From Micromonospora carbonacea (GTDB taxonomy: Bacteria; Actinomycetota; Actinomycetes; Mycobacteriales; Micromonosporaceae), in NCBI RefSeq assembly GCF_014205165.1, contig NZ_JACHMZ010000001.1, positions 6,492,501 to 6,556,500 of the forward strand: a stretch of 64,000 nucleotides of DNA, read 5' to 3'. Shown here piece by piece: positions 41,431-49,985 of this stretch (its first letter is position 1; each line of letters opens with the position of its first letter). The position numbers and the translations under genes were made by a program. Under the pieces are notes generated by a model that was not told where the DNA came from, searched no databases, and saw only the letters and a program-made list of their open reading frames with translations.

Positions 41431-43106
41431 GCCGGCACCTCCTGGGAAACGGGCGGATTCTCGGTGACAGCAGCCATCGGCAGGGCGCGGCGCAGGGCGT
41501 CGCGGAAGAACTTGTCCGCGAGCGGGCTGCTCAGGTGCTTCTTCTTCTCCTGGTCGACGTAGCGGCCAGCCCAGGCCTGCGGGCCAGCCTGCTCGACCAG
41601 GTTCCGGCCGAGCCGGCGCACGCAGCGATAGGCCAACGTCTGCCACTGGATGCGCGCCCGCGCCGGGTCGCTGTGGGGGCCGAGGTCGCCCAGCCAGCGC
41701 CGGAACAGGACGTCCAGTTTGGCGTAGCCGATCTCGGCGGTCCGGTCTGCGGCGGCAGCGGGCGGGTCCTCGGCCCGGTCCCCGTATCCACCAGCGGCGC
41801 GACACAGGTCGGCGGCCAGCCGGCGTAGCGTGAGGACGGCGGCCTCGGCGTCGGCGGCGCTGTCCACGATGGTGACGGCAAGCGGACCCGCAGGGTCGAA
41901 CGCCTGCACGGGCATGGTCAACGCGTCCTGGTAGACCTCGTCGACCACCGACATCTGGTTGCCGTAGACGACGCCGACGGCGCGGGCGGTGACCCGGTAC
42001 CCGTCGTCGATCAACTGCCTGATCCGGAGCCGGGCCAGCCACTGGCTGACCGCCGGGGGTCGTCGGCTCGCGGCTTCGGCCCCCGGTCGTTCGGTCGGGG
42101 CGGGCAGCAAGCTGGTCAGCCCGCGCCAGAGGGCCCGGGTGTGGTCGTGGAGGGCGGGCAGATAGACGAGGGGCTGCCCGAGCTTCTTCTCCTGGTTGGC
42201 GCTGCGCCGCCAGCCGCTCATCGGCTCCTGCTGGTGCAGGTTCGGCCAGGCGATGCGGTCGCCGTTTGCGATCATGGCACCGGTGATCCCGGCTTGGTCG
42301 CCGAAGAGGCGGATCCGGCGAGACTGCCAGGTGTAGAGGTTGAGCAGCCCGTACGGGCCACGAGCGCGCTCGACCTCCTCGGTCGGGCCGTGCGGCTCGC
42401 GCTCCCAGACCGGGGAGTCACGGTCCGGGTCCTGCCGGAGGTAGCCGCTGTCGAGCGGGACGAGGTTGAGCAGCAGCGTCTCGCGCAGCGTCCGGCCTTC
42501 GAGGTAGACCAGCCCCAGGGAGCCGCAGGAGGCGGGGCCGATCGGGTAGCCCTTTCCGCCCTTGACCCGGTCGTCACCGACCGCCCCGGACTTGATGCCG
42601 GACGTGTCGTATGCCTGGCAGTGGACCAGCCAGACGGCCGCCTCGGCAGGTGTCAGCCGGGCCAGGCCGGGCCCGAGCCGGGTGGTGAGGTAGGGCGCGT
42701 TGTTCGGCACGTCGGCGATCAGCCGTTCCAGGCCGAACCCGTCTCCCTTCTGCGTACGTAGGTCGGCCACCTGGTAGAACGGCGTGACCGGGTGCAGCAG
42801 GTCGAAACGGTCCCGGTATTCGTCGAGGTAGCCGGCGATGTCGTCCGCTGGCAGGTCGGAACGCCGCCACAGCCCCTGCCAGGCACGCTCGTCCCCGGGT
42901 CCGTCGACCGCCCGATGCAGGATCGCGAGGAGCAGCCTCAGGACCGCGGACGTCTGGGTCGGCAGCTCACCGGCGACGGCCCGCAGCTCCTCCGCTTGGG
43001 CGAACAGCTCGTTCAGGGTGACCAGGCGACGACGGCCGGACAGGTCGAGCACCGGTATCCACGGCTGCTCGATCAGTGAGAAGGAAGTGGCGGCGGCGTC
43101 CGGCAT
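41427..43106 (-). CDS. casA: Cascade large subunit Cse1 (Cas8e, CasA)
   Basis: About 559 residues. FSLIEQPWIPVLDLSGRRRLVTLNELFAQA at the N-terminus and FDLLHPVTPFYQVADLRTQKGDGFGLERLIADVPNNAPYLTTR are typical of Cse1, which recognises the PAM and recruits Cas3. ATG at 43,106 has GGAG 9 bases upstream; an in-frame ATG at 43,121 and a TTG at 43,169 are alternatives. First gene of the casABCDE12 run; the 248-bp gap behind it, up to the cas3 stop, holds CRISPR-like pseudo-repeats. Confidence 0.95.
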   Translation of the reverse strand: MPDAAATSFSLIEQPWIPVLDLSGRRRLVTLNELFAQAEELRAVAGELPTQTSAVLRLLLAILHRAVDGPGDERAWQGLWRRSDLPADDIAGYLDEYRDRFDLLHPVTPFYQVADLRTQKGDGFGLERLIADVPNNAPYLTTRLGPGLARLTPAEAAVWLVHCQAYDTSGIKSGAVGDDRVKGGKGYPIGPASCGSLGLVYLEGRTLRETLLLNLVPLDSGYLRQDPDRDSPVWEREPHGPTEEVERARGPYGLLNLYTWQSRRIRLFGDQAGITGAMIANGDRIAWPNLHQQEPMSGWRRSANQEKKLGQPLVYLPALHDHTRALWRGLTSLLPAPTERPGAEAASRRPPAVSQWLARLRIRQLIDDGYRVTARAVGVVYGNQMSVVDEVYQDALTMPVQAFDPAGPLAVTIVDSAADAEAAVLTLRRLAADLCRAAGGYGDRAEDPPAAAADRTAEIGYAKLDVLFRRWLGDLGPHSDPARARIQWQTLAYRCVRRLGRNLVEQAGPQAWAGRYVDQEKKKHLSSPLADKFFRDALRRALPMAAVTENPPVSQEVPA

Positions 43107-43191
43107 CTGAAGGTTCTCCATCCACTTCGACCGGCAATGGGAGACTCGGGTCCGAACCTGTCCTATCAACGGAGCGGCGCTTGGACTGTAG

Positions 43192-43269
43192 TCGCTTCCC
43201 GCGTCACGCAGGGTGATCCGCTGTCGCTATCGATATTCACGATGCTCCCTGCGTAGATAGGGTTTGCCC
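43192..43269 (+). ncRNA. Candidate mini-CRISPR (two degenerate repeats and a 22-base spacer)
   Basis: In the cas3-casA gap, 43,192-43,219 matches the array repeat at 18 of 28 positions, including CCCGCG and an intact GGGTGATCC handle; 43,242-43,269 matches at 17 of 28, including TGCTCCC, GCG and GGG. Both have the array 2 orientation. The upstream unit keeps the part giving the 5' handle, and the downstream unit keeps the 5' half with a CCCT/AGGG stem. The 22 bases between start GCTGTCGCTATC. Such structures encode crRNA-like regulators (CreA/CreR type) in other systems. Transcription and target are unproven here. Confidence 0.45.
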
Positions 43270-43353
43270 CAGCTCATTGAGGTGCGGCCGCCGAAGTTGG
43301 TGACCAAGAGTCAGCAGGCTTGCGCGGCCTGTCTGATAGCGGACAACCGTCGG

Positions 43354-46275
43354 TCAGTCGCCACGCGGGTCGGCCTTCTCGACGCGCAGGCCGCTGTGCC
43401 GGTCGTACGTCAGCACATGATCGCCAAGGCGGACCTGCCCCCGCTCGTCGAGATCGAGGATCAGCTCGCCGCCGATCAGCGGATCCTTCTCCCAGGCCGG
43501 GAAGGCGTTGCGTGCCTCCAGCTCGGCGATGATCCGCTCGGTGCCACCGTTGGCGGTGAGCGCCCTCGGCAGCGGCAGAGCGCACCGCAGCATCGCGCGG
43601 GCTACCGCCTTCGACGGCGCGAAGTCCGTCGGGACAGTCACATCGCCCCCCTCGGCCAGCCAGGACGGGGTGCGCAGTTCGTCTCCCCGGCGGACCAGCA
43701 GCAGCACCTCCAGCGCCTCGGCGGCGTCATCGCGCACGTGTGCCCGGCCGCGCCGTTCGTCGCCGTTGGCGGTATCGGTGTTCCCCACGTTGGCGTCGAG
43801 CCAGCTCAACAGGGAGGCCCCTGGCTGCTTGACGGGCCGGATCCGGAACGTCTCCGCGCGCTCACCGGCCGCGAAGGCCCGCCTCAGCGCCTGCGTCTCG
43901 GCCTTGGCCAGCGCGTCCTGCCATGAGGGCAGGCCGACCGGCTCGGAGCCGTACGCATCCTGCACGAGGGACGCGATGTCCTGCGGAAGGGCAAGGCCAC
44001 GTTCACCGCCGAGGTAGGGCAGGAGCACAGCCGCCGCCCGGAGCAGGGCGAAACGGTCGTACACCCGGACCGAGCCGGTCACCGGAGCGGGCGGCTCGGC
44101 CACCCAGTCCGCGCCGGTCACCAGGCACCAAGGATGCGCGAGCCGGGCAGGGCGGTCCGTCCGGTGGTGCCGGTGCAGCCGGCCGAGCCGTTGCAGGATC
44201 AGGTCCACCGGGGCGAGGTCGGTGACCAGCAGGTCGAAGTCGATGTCCAGGGACTGCTCGGCGACCTGGCTGGCCACGACGACGTGGCAGCTCGGCCGGG
44301 CACGTCCGAGCTTGGCGAGGTGACTGGGAGGGCCGAAGGTGTCCCGCAGCCACTTGTCCTTGGCCGCGCGGTCGGCGGCCATGAAGCGGGAGTGCGCCAC
44401 CGACACTGGAATCTGCGGCCCGAGGTGCTCGCGCAACGTGGCCGCCGTGTCCAACACCCGGGCAACGGTGTTGCGGACGATCAGGGCGCAGCCGCCGTCC
44501 GCAAGGTCGACCCGGAGCCGGTCGGCGAGGGCAGCCAGGTCGTCATCCGCGGGATCCAGCCGTACGTCGAGGCTGCGGCCGGACGCCGCGCAGCCCACCG
44601 CCCCCGGCTGCCGGCCGACACCGGACACGCTGAGCAGCGGATACCGCCGGTCATCGCGCAGAGATTGGTAGTCGTCGGTGGCGGTGACGCCGCTCGCGCG
44701 ATACCTGCGTCGGGCGCCACCCGCCTGCGGACGGCCCAACCGCCCGTCGTCGTAGGCCCGCATCATCTCGGCCCGACGCGCGGCGGGGAGCGTCGCCGAC
44801 AGGATGACCACGGGAACGCCGTGGGCCGCCAGCCATTCCAGCGCCCGGTCCAGGTACCGACTCATATAGACGTCGTAGGCGTGCGCCTCGTCGATGACGA
44901 CCACCTTGCCGGCAAGGCCGAGGTGCCGCAGAGCCACATGCCGGGCCTGCAACGCGGCGAAGAGCAACTGGTCGATGGTGCCGACGACGAAGCTGGACAG
45001 CAGCTTGCGCTTCCGTCCGGCCAGCCAGCCGTGGACGGCGGTCTGCGTCCCGCCCTCGTCCTCGGCGATCGCGCTGGGCAGAACCCCCCGGTAGAGCCGG
45101 GAGTATTCGTCGTTGAGCATCGCCTTACCGTGCGCCAGGGCCGTGTCCCGGGCACCCCTGCCCAGGTCTGCGTCCGGAAGCCGGCTGAGCCAGGTCAGCA
45201 CCCGGCTGAACATGGCGTCGCCGGTCGCGCGGGTAGGGAGCGCCAGGAAGCAGCCGCCCGCACCGCTGCGCCGGGCGAGAATCTCCACGGCCGCGAGCGC
45301 GGCCTCGGTCTTGCCCTCACCCATGGGCGCCTCGACGATCAGCAGACCCGGCAGCGGCATGGCGCGGGCCTGTTCCACGACCGCCGCCTGCACGGGATAC
45401 GGATGCGTCCCAGCTGGCAACTCGAAGCGCCGGGAGAACAGAGCCGACACGTCGAGGCCCGCCACGTCAACGGGCTGCCAGGGCATCGGCAGATCCAGCT
45501 CGTCCCAGGCCTCGGCCAAGCGGTCCGGCGCGTTCTCCCGCTGAAAGCCGTACGGAAAGAGGTCGTCGTTGCTGGCGATCCAGTCGGCGACGATCACGAT
45601 CCCCGTCAACAACACCTGGACCGGTTGCGGCAGGGCGACCTCCCGCCAGACCGGCAGCCGGTCCGTCACGTCGGCGTACCCGCTCATCCAATCGAGCAGT
45701 TCGTCGCGCACCTGCGGCCACAGCCCGTCGACGCCGAGCAGGTATGGCCGGTCGCGAATCGCCTTGAGGTCGCCGTCGGTCGGCGGCACCCCGTGGTGGC
45801 CGCCGACGACCACCGCGTGCGCCTCGGCCTGGTCCCGGGTCCAGCCCTTCGCACCGGTCAGCCAGTCGATCAGGGCGAGATGCCCGGCCGGGCCGTGCGG
45901 GGCGCACAGGCGGTCCTTCTCCACCCGATCGTCGAAGTCGAAGCCCTGTCTCTGCATCGCATGCCGCAGGTGCTTCACCTGCCAGGCGAACGCCGGGGTG
46001 GCCTTACCAATGTCGTGGATGCCGGCGAGCCAGCGGACCAGCCGGCGGCCATCGTCGGCCCCCTCAGGCAACGGCGCAGCGATCCGCCGCCGGACGCTCT
46101 CCGGCAGCCACATGTCCCACAGCAGGCCAGCGACATCGGCGCTGTCCACGAGGTGACGATGCAGCGGAAGCCAGAAACCCCTCTCGCGGTTCGTCTTACC
46201 CCAGACAAGACGGGCACTCTCGCTGAGACCAGGTTGGTCGGGCACGGAAGGGATGAAAACAGAGGGGTACGACAC
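43354..46275 (-). CDS. cas3: CRISPR helicase-nuclease Cas3
   Basis: 973 residues, HD nuclease fused to SF2 helicase. HD motifs: HRHLVDSADVAG (about 39-50), GIHDIGKATPAFAWQ (85-99), VVGGHHGVP. Helicase motifs: Walker A VEAPMGEGKTEAAL (about 318), DEAH in VVVIDEAHAYDVYMSRYLD, VILSATLP, and VASQVAEQSLDIDFDLLVTDLAPVDLILQRLGRLHRH. It is recruited by Cascade to nick and degrade target DNA 3'-5'. It is separated from casA by 248 bp, so it may have separate control. No inactivating change is seen. Confidence 0.96.
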   Translation of the reverse strand: MSYPSVFIPSVPDQPGLSESARLVWGKTNRERGFWLPLHRHLVDSADVAGLLWDMWLPESVRRRIAAPLPEGADDGRRLVRWLAGIHDIGKATPAFAWQVKHLRHAMQRQGFDFDDRVEKDRLCAPHGPAGHLALIDWLTGAKGWTRDQAEAHAVVVGGHHGVPPTDGDLKAIRDRPYLLGVDGLWPQVRDELLDWMSGYADVTDRLPVWREVALPQPVQVLLTGIVIVADWIASNDDLFPYGFQRENAPDRLAEAWDELDLPMPWQPVDVAGLDVSALFSRRFELPAGTHPYPVQAAVVEQARAMPLPGLLIVEAPMGEGKTEAALAAVEILARRSGAGGCFLALPTRATGDAMFSRVLTWLSRLPDADLGRGARDTALAHGKAMLNDEYSRLYRGVLPSAIAEDEGGTQTAVHGWLAGRKRKLLSSFVVGTIDQLLFAALQARHVALRHLGLAGKVVVIDEAHAYDVYMSRYLDRALEWLAAHGVPVVILSATLPAARRAEMMRAYDDGRLGRPQAGGARRRYRASGVTATDDYQSLRDDRRYPLLSVSGVGRQPGAVGCAASGRSLDVRLDPADDDLAALADRLRVDLADGGCALIVRNTVARVLDTAATLREHLGPQIPVSVAHSRFMAADRAAKDKWLRDTFGPPSHLAKLGRARPSCHVVVASQVAEQSLDIDFDLLVTDLAPVDLILQRLGRLHRHHRTDRPARLAHPWCLVTGADWVAEPPAPVTGSVRVYDRFALLRAAAVLLPYLGGERGLALPQDIASLVQDAYGSEPVGLPSWQDALAKAETQALRRAFAAGERAETFRIRPVKQPGASLLSWLDANVGNTDTANGDERRGRAHVRDDAAEALEVLLLVRRGDELRTPSWLAEGGDVTVPTDFAPSKAVARAMLRCALPLPRALTANGGTERIIAELEARNAFPAWEKDPLIGGELILDLDERGQVRLGDHVLTYDRHSGLRVEKADPRGD

Positions 46276-46510
46276 CTGACGACCAACTCCCAGGGACGAC
46301 TTTCAGGCCGACCGCGCGGCCGCCTTCAACATCGAGAACGACGCTCATGTACGCCCGGACGCGGCCTGGTCGAAGACCGAGCGAGATTCATCTGACCGTC
46401 GGAACCCCTCCCCGTCGCACACCCCCGCGGGGACTCCATCGGTACGCTGAGTCGGCTGCACTCACACCACCCCCGTCGGCATACTTGAGCGCAAAGACGA
46501 TGATCTTGAG

Positions 46511-46565
46511 AGGCAAAGTGAAGGAAAACGAGAAAGTTGATCTATAACGCTGCTGGTCAGGAAGT
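46511..46565 (+). promoter_or_regulatory. CRISPR array 2 leader
   Basis: AGGCAAAGTGAAGGAAAACG, then AAAGTTGATCTATAACG and GTCAGGAAG run directly into the first repeat; the same blocks precede array 1. The region is AT-rich against its surroundings. TATAAC at 46,543-46,548 resembles a -10 box absent from the array 1 leader (TTTAGC there). Confidence 0.8.
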
Positions 46566-47508
46566 CTGCTCCCCGCGCATGCGGGGGTGATCCGAACGCG
46601 TTCTTCTCGCCCCCGGAGAGGAAGTCCTGCTCCCCGCGCATGCGGGGGTGATCCGGTCGAGGCGGCAGCCGGGATCCCGCCGGAGCCCTGCTCCCCGCGC
46701 ATGCGGGGGTGATCCCGCCTCCAGGGCGTCCGGCTCGGCGCCGAGGACCTGCTCCCCGCGCATGCGGGGGTGATCCCAGGTACCGGTGGTCACGGCGCTG
46801 CGCCGTGGTCTGCTCCCCGCGCATGCGGGGGTGATCCCACCCGGCCGGGCAGGTCCGGGTCGTGCACCGACTGCTCCCCGCGCATGCGGGGGTGATCCCG
46901 CGGCCGGCGCGAACATCGAGCGCGGTTTCTTCTGCTCCCCGCGCATGCGGGGGTGATCCGGTGTTCGCCCGCTCGGCCGCCGAGGTGAAGCCCTGCTCCC
47001 CGCGCATGCGGGGGTGATCCCTTTGGAACAGGTCCGCCCCCGCAACCTCGGCGCTGCTCCCCGCGCATGCGGGGGTGATCCCGCACCCGCCGGCACCGAC
47101 GGCTCCACCGGCGACTGCTCCCCGCGCATGCGGGGGTGATCCCGGTCACGCTGAACGCGGGGAATCAGCCCCTCGCTGCTCCCCGCGCATGCGGGGGTGA
47201 TCCTGCTAGCCGCGTGTCTCGCGTCTCTCAGCATTCCTGCTCCCCGCGCATGCGGGGGTGATCCCGGGTGCCGACGCGCCGCAGCGACCGCGAGCAGCTG
47301 CTCCCCGCGCATGCGGGGGTGATCCGAGCAACATCGCGAACATCCTGAAGCGGCTCACCTGCTCCCCGCGCATGCGGGGGTGATCCGCAGCCATCTGGGC
47401 GCACAACCGGGCCACCAACCTGCTCCCCGCGCATGCGGGGGTGATCCGAACCCGCGGTCGCTGGGGGTGATGACGAACAGCTGCTCCCCGCGCATGCGGG
47501 GGTGATCC
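46566..47508 (+). CRISPR. Type I-E CRISPR array 2, leader-proximal segment (16 repeats)
   Basis: Sixteen identical 28-base repeats begin at 46,566 and every 61 bases to 47,481, with fifteen 33-base spacers. The repeat begins CTGCTCCCCGCGCATGCGGG and ends GGTGATCC. It differs from array 1 by T instead of C at position 15, in the hairpin loop. The perfect conservation marks the recently active end. The segment is interrupted after the 16th repeat by an IS110-family element. Confidence 0.98.
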
Positions 47509-47569
47509 CCGTTACCTTTTTGATCGTCCCCAGTCGGGGACCCTCGGTCGCCCGGCCCGGTATGACTTC

Positions 47570-47690
47570 CTGCCCCTGTCGTTTCGATGATCCGGGGGGT
47601 GTTGTCGCCGGGTCGGGTGGCGTCGGCGGACCGCTGATAGGGACACGGCCGCCCCGTGTTGGGGTAGGTCTCTTCGTAACGTGGCTGCCG
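47570..47690 (+). ncRNA. Candidate bridge RNA of the IS110 element
   Basis: The non-coding left end contains segments expected of a bridge RNA. ATAGGGACAC at 47,637-47,646 is identical to the right end of the element (48,956-48,965). GTAACG at 47,676-47,681 is the complement of the left end CGTTAC (47,510-47,515). GATGATCC (47,586-47,593) matches the target left side GGTGATCC at 7 of 8. GTGGCGTCGG (47,617-47,626) pairs with the target right side CCGGCGCCAC, with one G-U pair. Order and spacing fit target loop then donor loop. RNA limits are approximate. Confidence 0.6.
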
Positions 47691-47747
47691 GCAGTCCGAC
47701 GCCCAGACTGCGGCCGGGGCCACGAGTGATGCGTGGAGGCGGGTGTG

Positions 47748-48947
47748 GTGCACGACGGATACGGTGTCTACCTCGGCTTGGACGTCGGCAAGGGTGATCA
47801 CCACGCGGTCGGGTTGACCCCGGACGGCAGACGGTTGCACGACGCGCCGCTACCGAACACCGAGGCCCGGCTGCGGCAACTGTTCGACAAACTCTCCCGT
47901 CACGGCCAGGTCCTGGTCGTGGTCGACCAACCCGCCTCGATCGGTGCCCTGCCGGTGGCGGTGGCTCGGGCGTGCGGGCATCAGGTGGCCTACCTGCCCG
48001 GGCTGGCGATGCGCCGGATCGCTGACCTGCACCCAGGTTCGGCGAAGACCGACGCCAGAGACGCGTACGTCATCGCTGACGCGGCTCGTACCCTGCCGCA
48101 CACGCTGCGGCGGGTCGACACCGGCGACGAGACCCTGGCTGAGCTGGAAGTTCTCGTCGGCTTCGACGACGACCTCGCCGGCGAAGCCACCCGGATATCG
48201 AACCGGATACGGGGCCTGCTGACGCAGATCCACCCCGCGCTGGAACGAGTCCTCGGCCCTAAGGTGCACCACAAAGCGGTACTGGAGCTGCTGTCCCGTT
48301 GCGGAGGACCCGCCGGGCTGCGCAAAGCCGGCCGCCGCAAACTGACCTCGATCGCCACAGCACACGCACCCCGCATGGGTGAACGGCTCGTCGAGCAGAT
48401 CATGACCGCCCTGGACGAGCAGACCGTCACCGTTCCCGGCACCCAAGCGGCCGAGACGATCCTGCCTCGCCTCGCCGACAGCCTCCGCGAGACTCTGCGC
48501 CAGCGTGACCAGATCGGCGCTCAGGTCGAGGGGATGCTTGATGCGCACCCTCTTGCCCCGGTCCTGACCTCGATGCCCGGCATCGGCGTCAGGACCGCAG
48601 CCCGGATCCTCCTCGAAGTCGGCGACGGCACCGCCTTCGCCACCCCCGGCCACCTCGCCGCCTATGCCGGCCTGGCACCGGTAACCCGACGATCCGGCAG
48701 CAGCATCCGCGGCGAACACCCGCCAAGGGGCGGCAACAAGAACCTCAAACGCGCGTTCTTCCTCGCCGCCTTCGCAGCCCTCGCCGACCCCGTGAGCAGG
48801 GCCTACTACGACCGCAAACGCGCCGAAGGCAAACGCCACAACGCCGCCCTCATCTGCCTCGCCCGCCGCCGCTGCGACGTCCTCCACGCCATGCTCCGCA
48901 ACAAGATCCCCTACCAACCACGCCCCACCAGCCCCGCCACCGCTTGA
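47748..48947 (+). CDS. IS110 family bridge-RNA-guided recombinase
   Basis: About 399 residues. The N-terminal RuvC-like DEDD domain starts GVYLGLDVGKGDHHAVGLTPDG, with VVVDQPASIGALPVAVARACG and HPGSAKTDARDAYVIADAAR carrying acidic residues. The C-terminal transposase-20 domain has LTSMPGIGVRTAARILLEVGD and LAAYAGLAPVTRRSGSSIRGEHPPRGGNKNLKRAFFLAAFAAL, containing the catalytic serine. The GTG at 47,748 is 8 bases after GGAGG; the frame is open from 47,733. The protein appears intact. Confidence 0.94.
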   Translation: MHDGYGVYLGLDVGKGDHHAVGLTPDGRRLHDAPLPNTEARLRQLFDKLSRHGQVLVVVDQPASIGALPVAVARACGHQVAYLPGLAMRRIADLHPGSAKTDARDAYVIADAARTLPHTLRRVDTGDETLAELEVLVGFDDDLAGEATRISNRIRGLLTQIHPALERVLGPKVHHKAVLELLSRCGGPAGLRKAGRRKLTSIATAHAPRMGERLVEQIMTALDEQTVTVPGTQAAETILPRLADSLRETLRQRDQIGAQVEGMLDAHPLAPVLTSMPGIGVRTAARILLEVGDGTAFATPGHLAAYAGLAPVTRRSGSSIRGEHPPRGGNKNLKRAFFLAAFAALADPVSRAYYDRKRAEGKRHNAALICLARRRCDVLHAMLRNKIPYQPRPTSPATA

Positions 48948-48998
48948 CGAAACCCATAGGGACACCCCCCGGCGCCACATCCAGGCCGTACGCGACTG

Positions 48999-49120
48999 CT
49001 GCTCCCCGCGCATGCGGGGGTGATCCCCTCACGCACTACCAGCGCCCCGGGCCGTCCGCCTGCTCCCCGCGCATGCGGGGGTGATCCCCATCCCGAGCAG
49101 TCGGAGATCGGGAACGCCTA
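48999..49120 (+). CRISPR. CRISPR array 2, middle segment (2 repeats)
   Basis: Repeats begin at 48,999 and 49,060. The spacer after the second is 49,088-49,120, exactly 33 bases, and base 49,121 is the first C of the next repeat, into which the IS21 element has inserted. The spacer before 48,999 is the right part of the one disrupted by IS110. Confidence 0.95.
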
Positions 49121-49193
49121 CTGTGTCAACGCCGGCTGAACTTTGACCCCTGTGTTCCGGTCGAATGTTGACCCCCTTGCTGGTTGTTGATGT

Positions 49194-49985
49194 TCAGTCG
49201 TTGGTCTTGGTGGCTGCGGGGACGCGGCCGAGGTCGCGGTCTTTGAGCCGGTAGCTGTCGCCCTTCATCGAGATGACCTCGGCGTGGTGGACGAGGCGGT
49301 CGATCATGGCTGCGGCGACTACGTCGTCGCCGAACACTTCGCCCCACCGGCCGAAGGGTTTGTTGCTGGTGACGATCAGGCTGGCTCGTTCGTAGCGGTT
49401 GGAGACGAGCTGGAAGAACAGGTTCGCCGCTTCGGCTTCGAAGGGGATGTAGCCGACCTCGTCGACGATCAGCAGCGGGATCCGGCCGAGCTTCACGAGC
49501 TCGTCTTGCAGGCGGCCGGCGTGGTGGGCGTCAGCGAGGCGGGACACCCATTGGGCGGCGGTGGCGAACGCGACCCGGTGCCCGGCCTGACAGGCCCGGA
49601 TCCCCAGGCCGATGGACAGATGGGTCTTGCCGGTGCCGGGAGGGCCCAAGAAGACGACGTTCTCCTTCGACGCCACGAAGTCGAGGGTGCCCAGGTGGGC
49701 GATCGTCTCCCGCTTCAGGGACCGTTGGTGGTCGAAGTCGAACTCCTCCAGGCTCTTGCGGGCCGGGAACCTCGCTGCGCGGATGCGGCCCTCACCGCCG
49801 TGGGCTTCGCGGGCGGCGACTTCGCGTTGCAGGCAGGCGGCGAGGAACTCCTCATGCGTCCACGACTCGGCCCGGGCCCGCTCCGCCAGGCGTTCGACGG
49901 AGGCGGCCAGGGACGGCGCCTTCAGTGCGCGGGTGAGGAACGCGATCTCCGAGGCGACGTTGCGGCTGGTCTTGGCGGCCATCAC
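49194..49985 (-). CDS. istB: IS21 family helper ATPase IstB
   Basis: 263 residues, AAA+ ATPase related to DnaC. Walker A is FLGPPGTGKTHLSIGLGI, Walker B is LLIVDEVGYIPF, and the sensor region is LIVTSNKPFGRWGEVFGDDVVAAAMIDRLVHHAEVISMKGDSYR. It assists the IstA transposase with target binding. Its ATG overlaps the istA stop by 4 bases. Confidence 0.96.
   Translation of the reverse strand: MMAAKTSRNVASEIAFLTRALKAPSLAASVERLAERARAESWTHEEFLAACLQREVAAREAHGGEGRIRAARFPARKSLEEFDFDHQRSLKRETIAHLGTLDFVASKENVVFLGPPGTGKTHLSIGLGIRACQAGHRVAFATAAQWVSRLADAHHAGRLQDELVKLGRIPLLIVDEVGYIPFEAEAANLFFQLVSNRYERASLIVTSNKPFGRWGEVFGDDVVAAAMIDRLVHHAEVISMKGDSYRLKDRDLGRVPAATKTND

Larger units (their letters stand above)
47511..48965 (+). 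mobile_element. IS110-family insertion sequence
   Basis: About 1,455 bp between the repeat ending at 47,508 and the spacer remainder ending at 48,998. It has one recombinase gene, a 235-bp non-coding left end and a very short right end, with no terminal inverted repeats, as normal for IS110. If the core dinucleotide is CC (47,509-47,510 and 48,966-48,967), removal restores a spacer of exactly 33 bases. The C-run makes the ends uncertain by a few bases. Confidence 0.8.

Noticed and set aside
46462..47840. Long minus-strand ORFs over array 2 (also 51,234-52,938)
   Set aside because: Same cause: repeat translations, open because the repeat and spacers are GC-rich.
47511..48965. Terminal inverted repeats for the IS110 element
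   Set aside because: None found; the ATAGGGACAC pair is a direct repeat, as expected of a bridge RNA donor guide.
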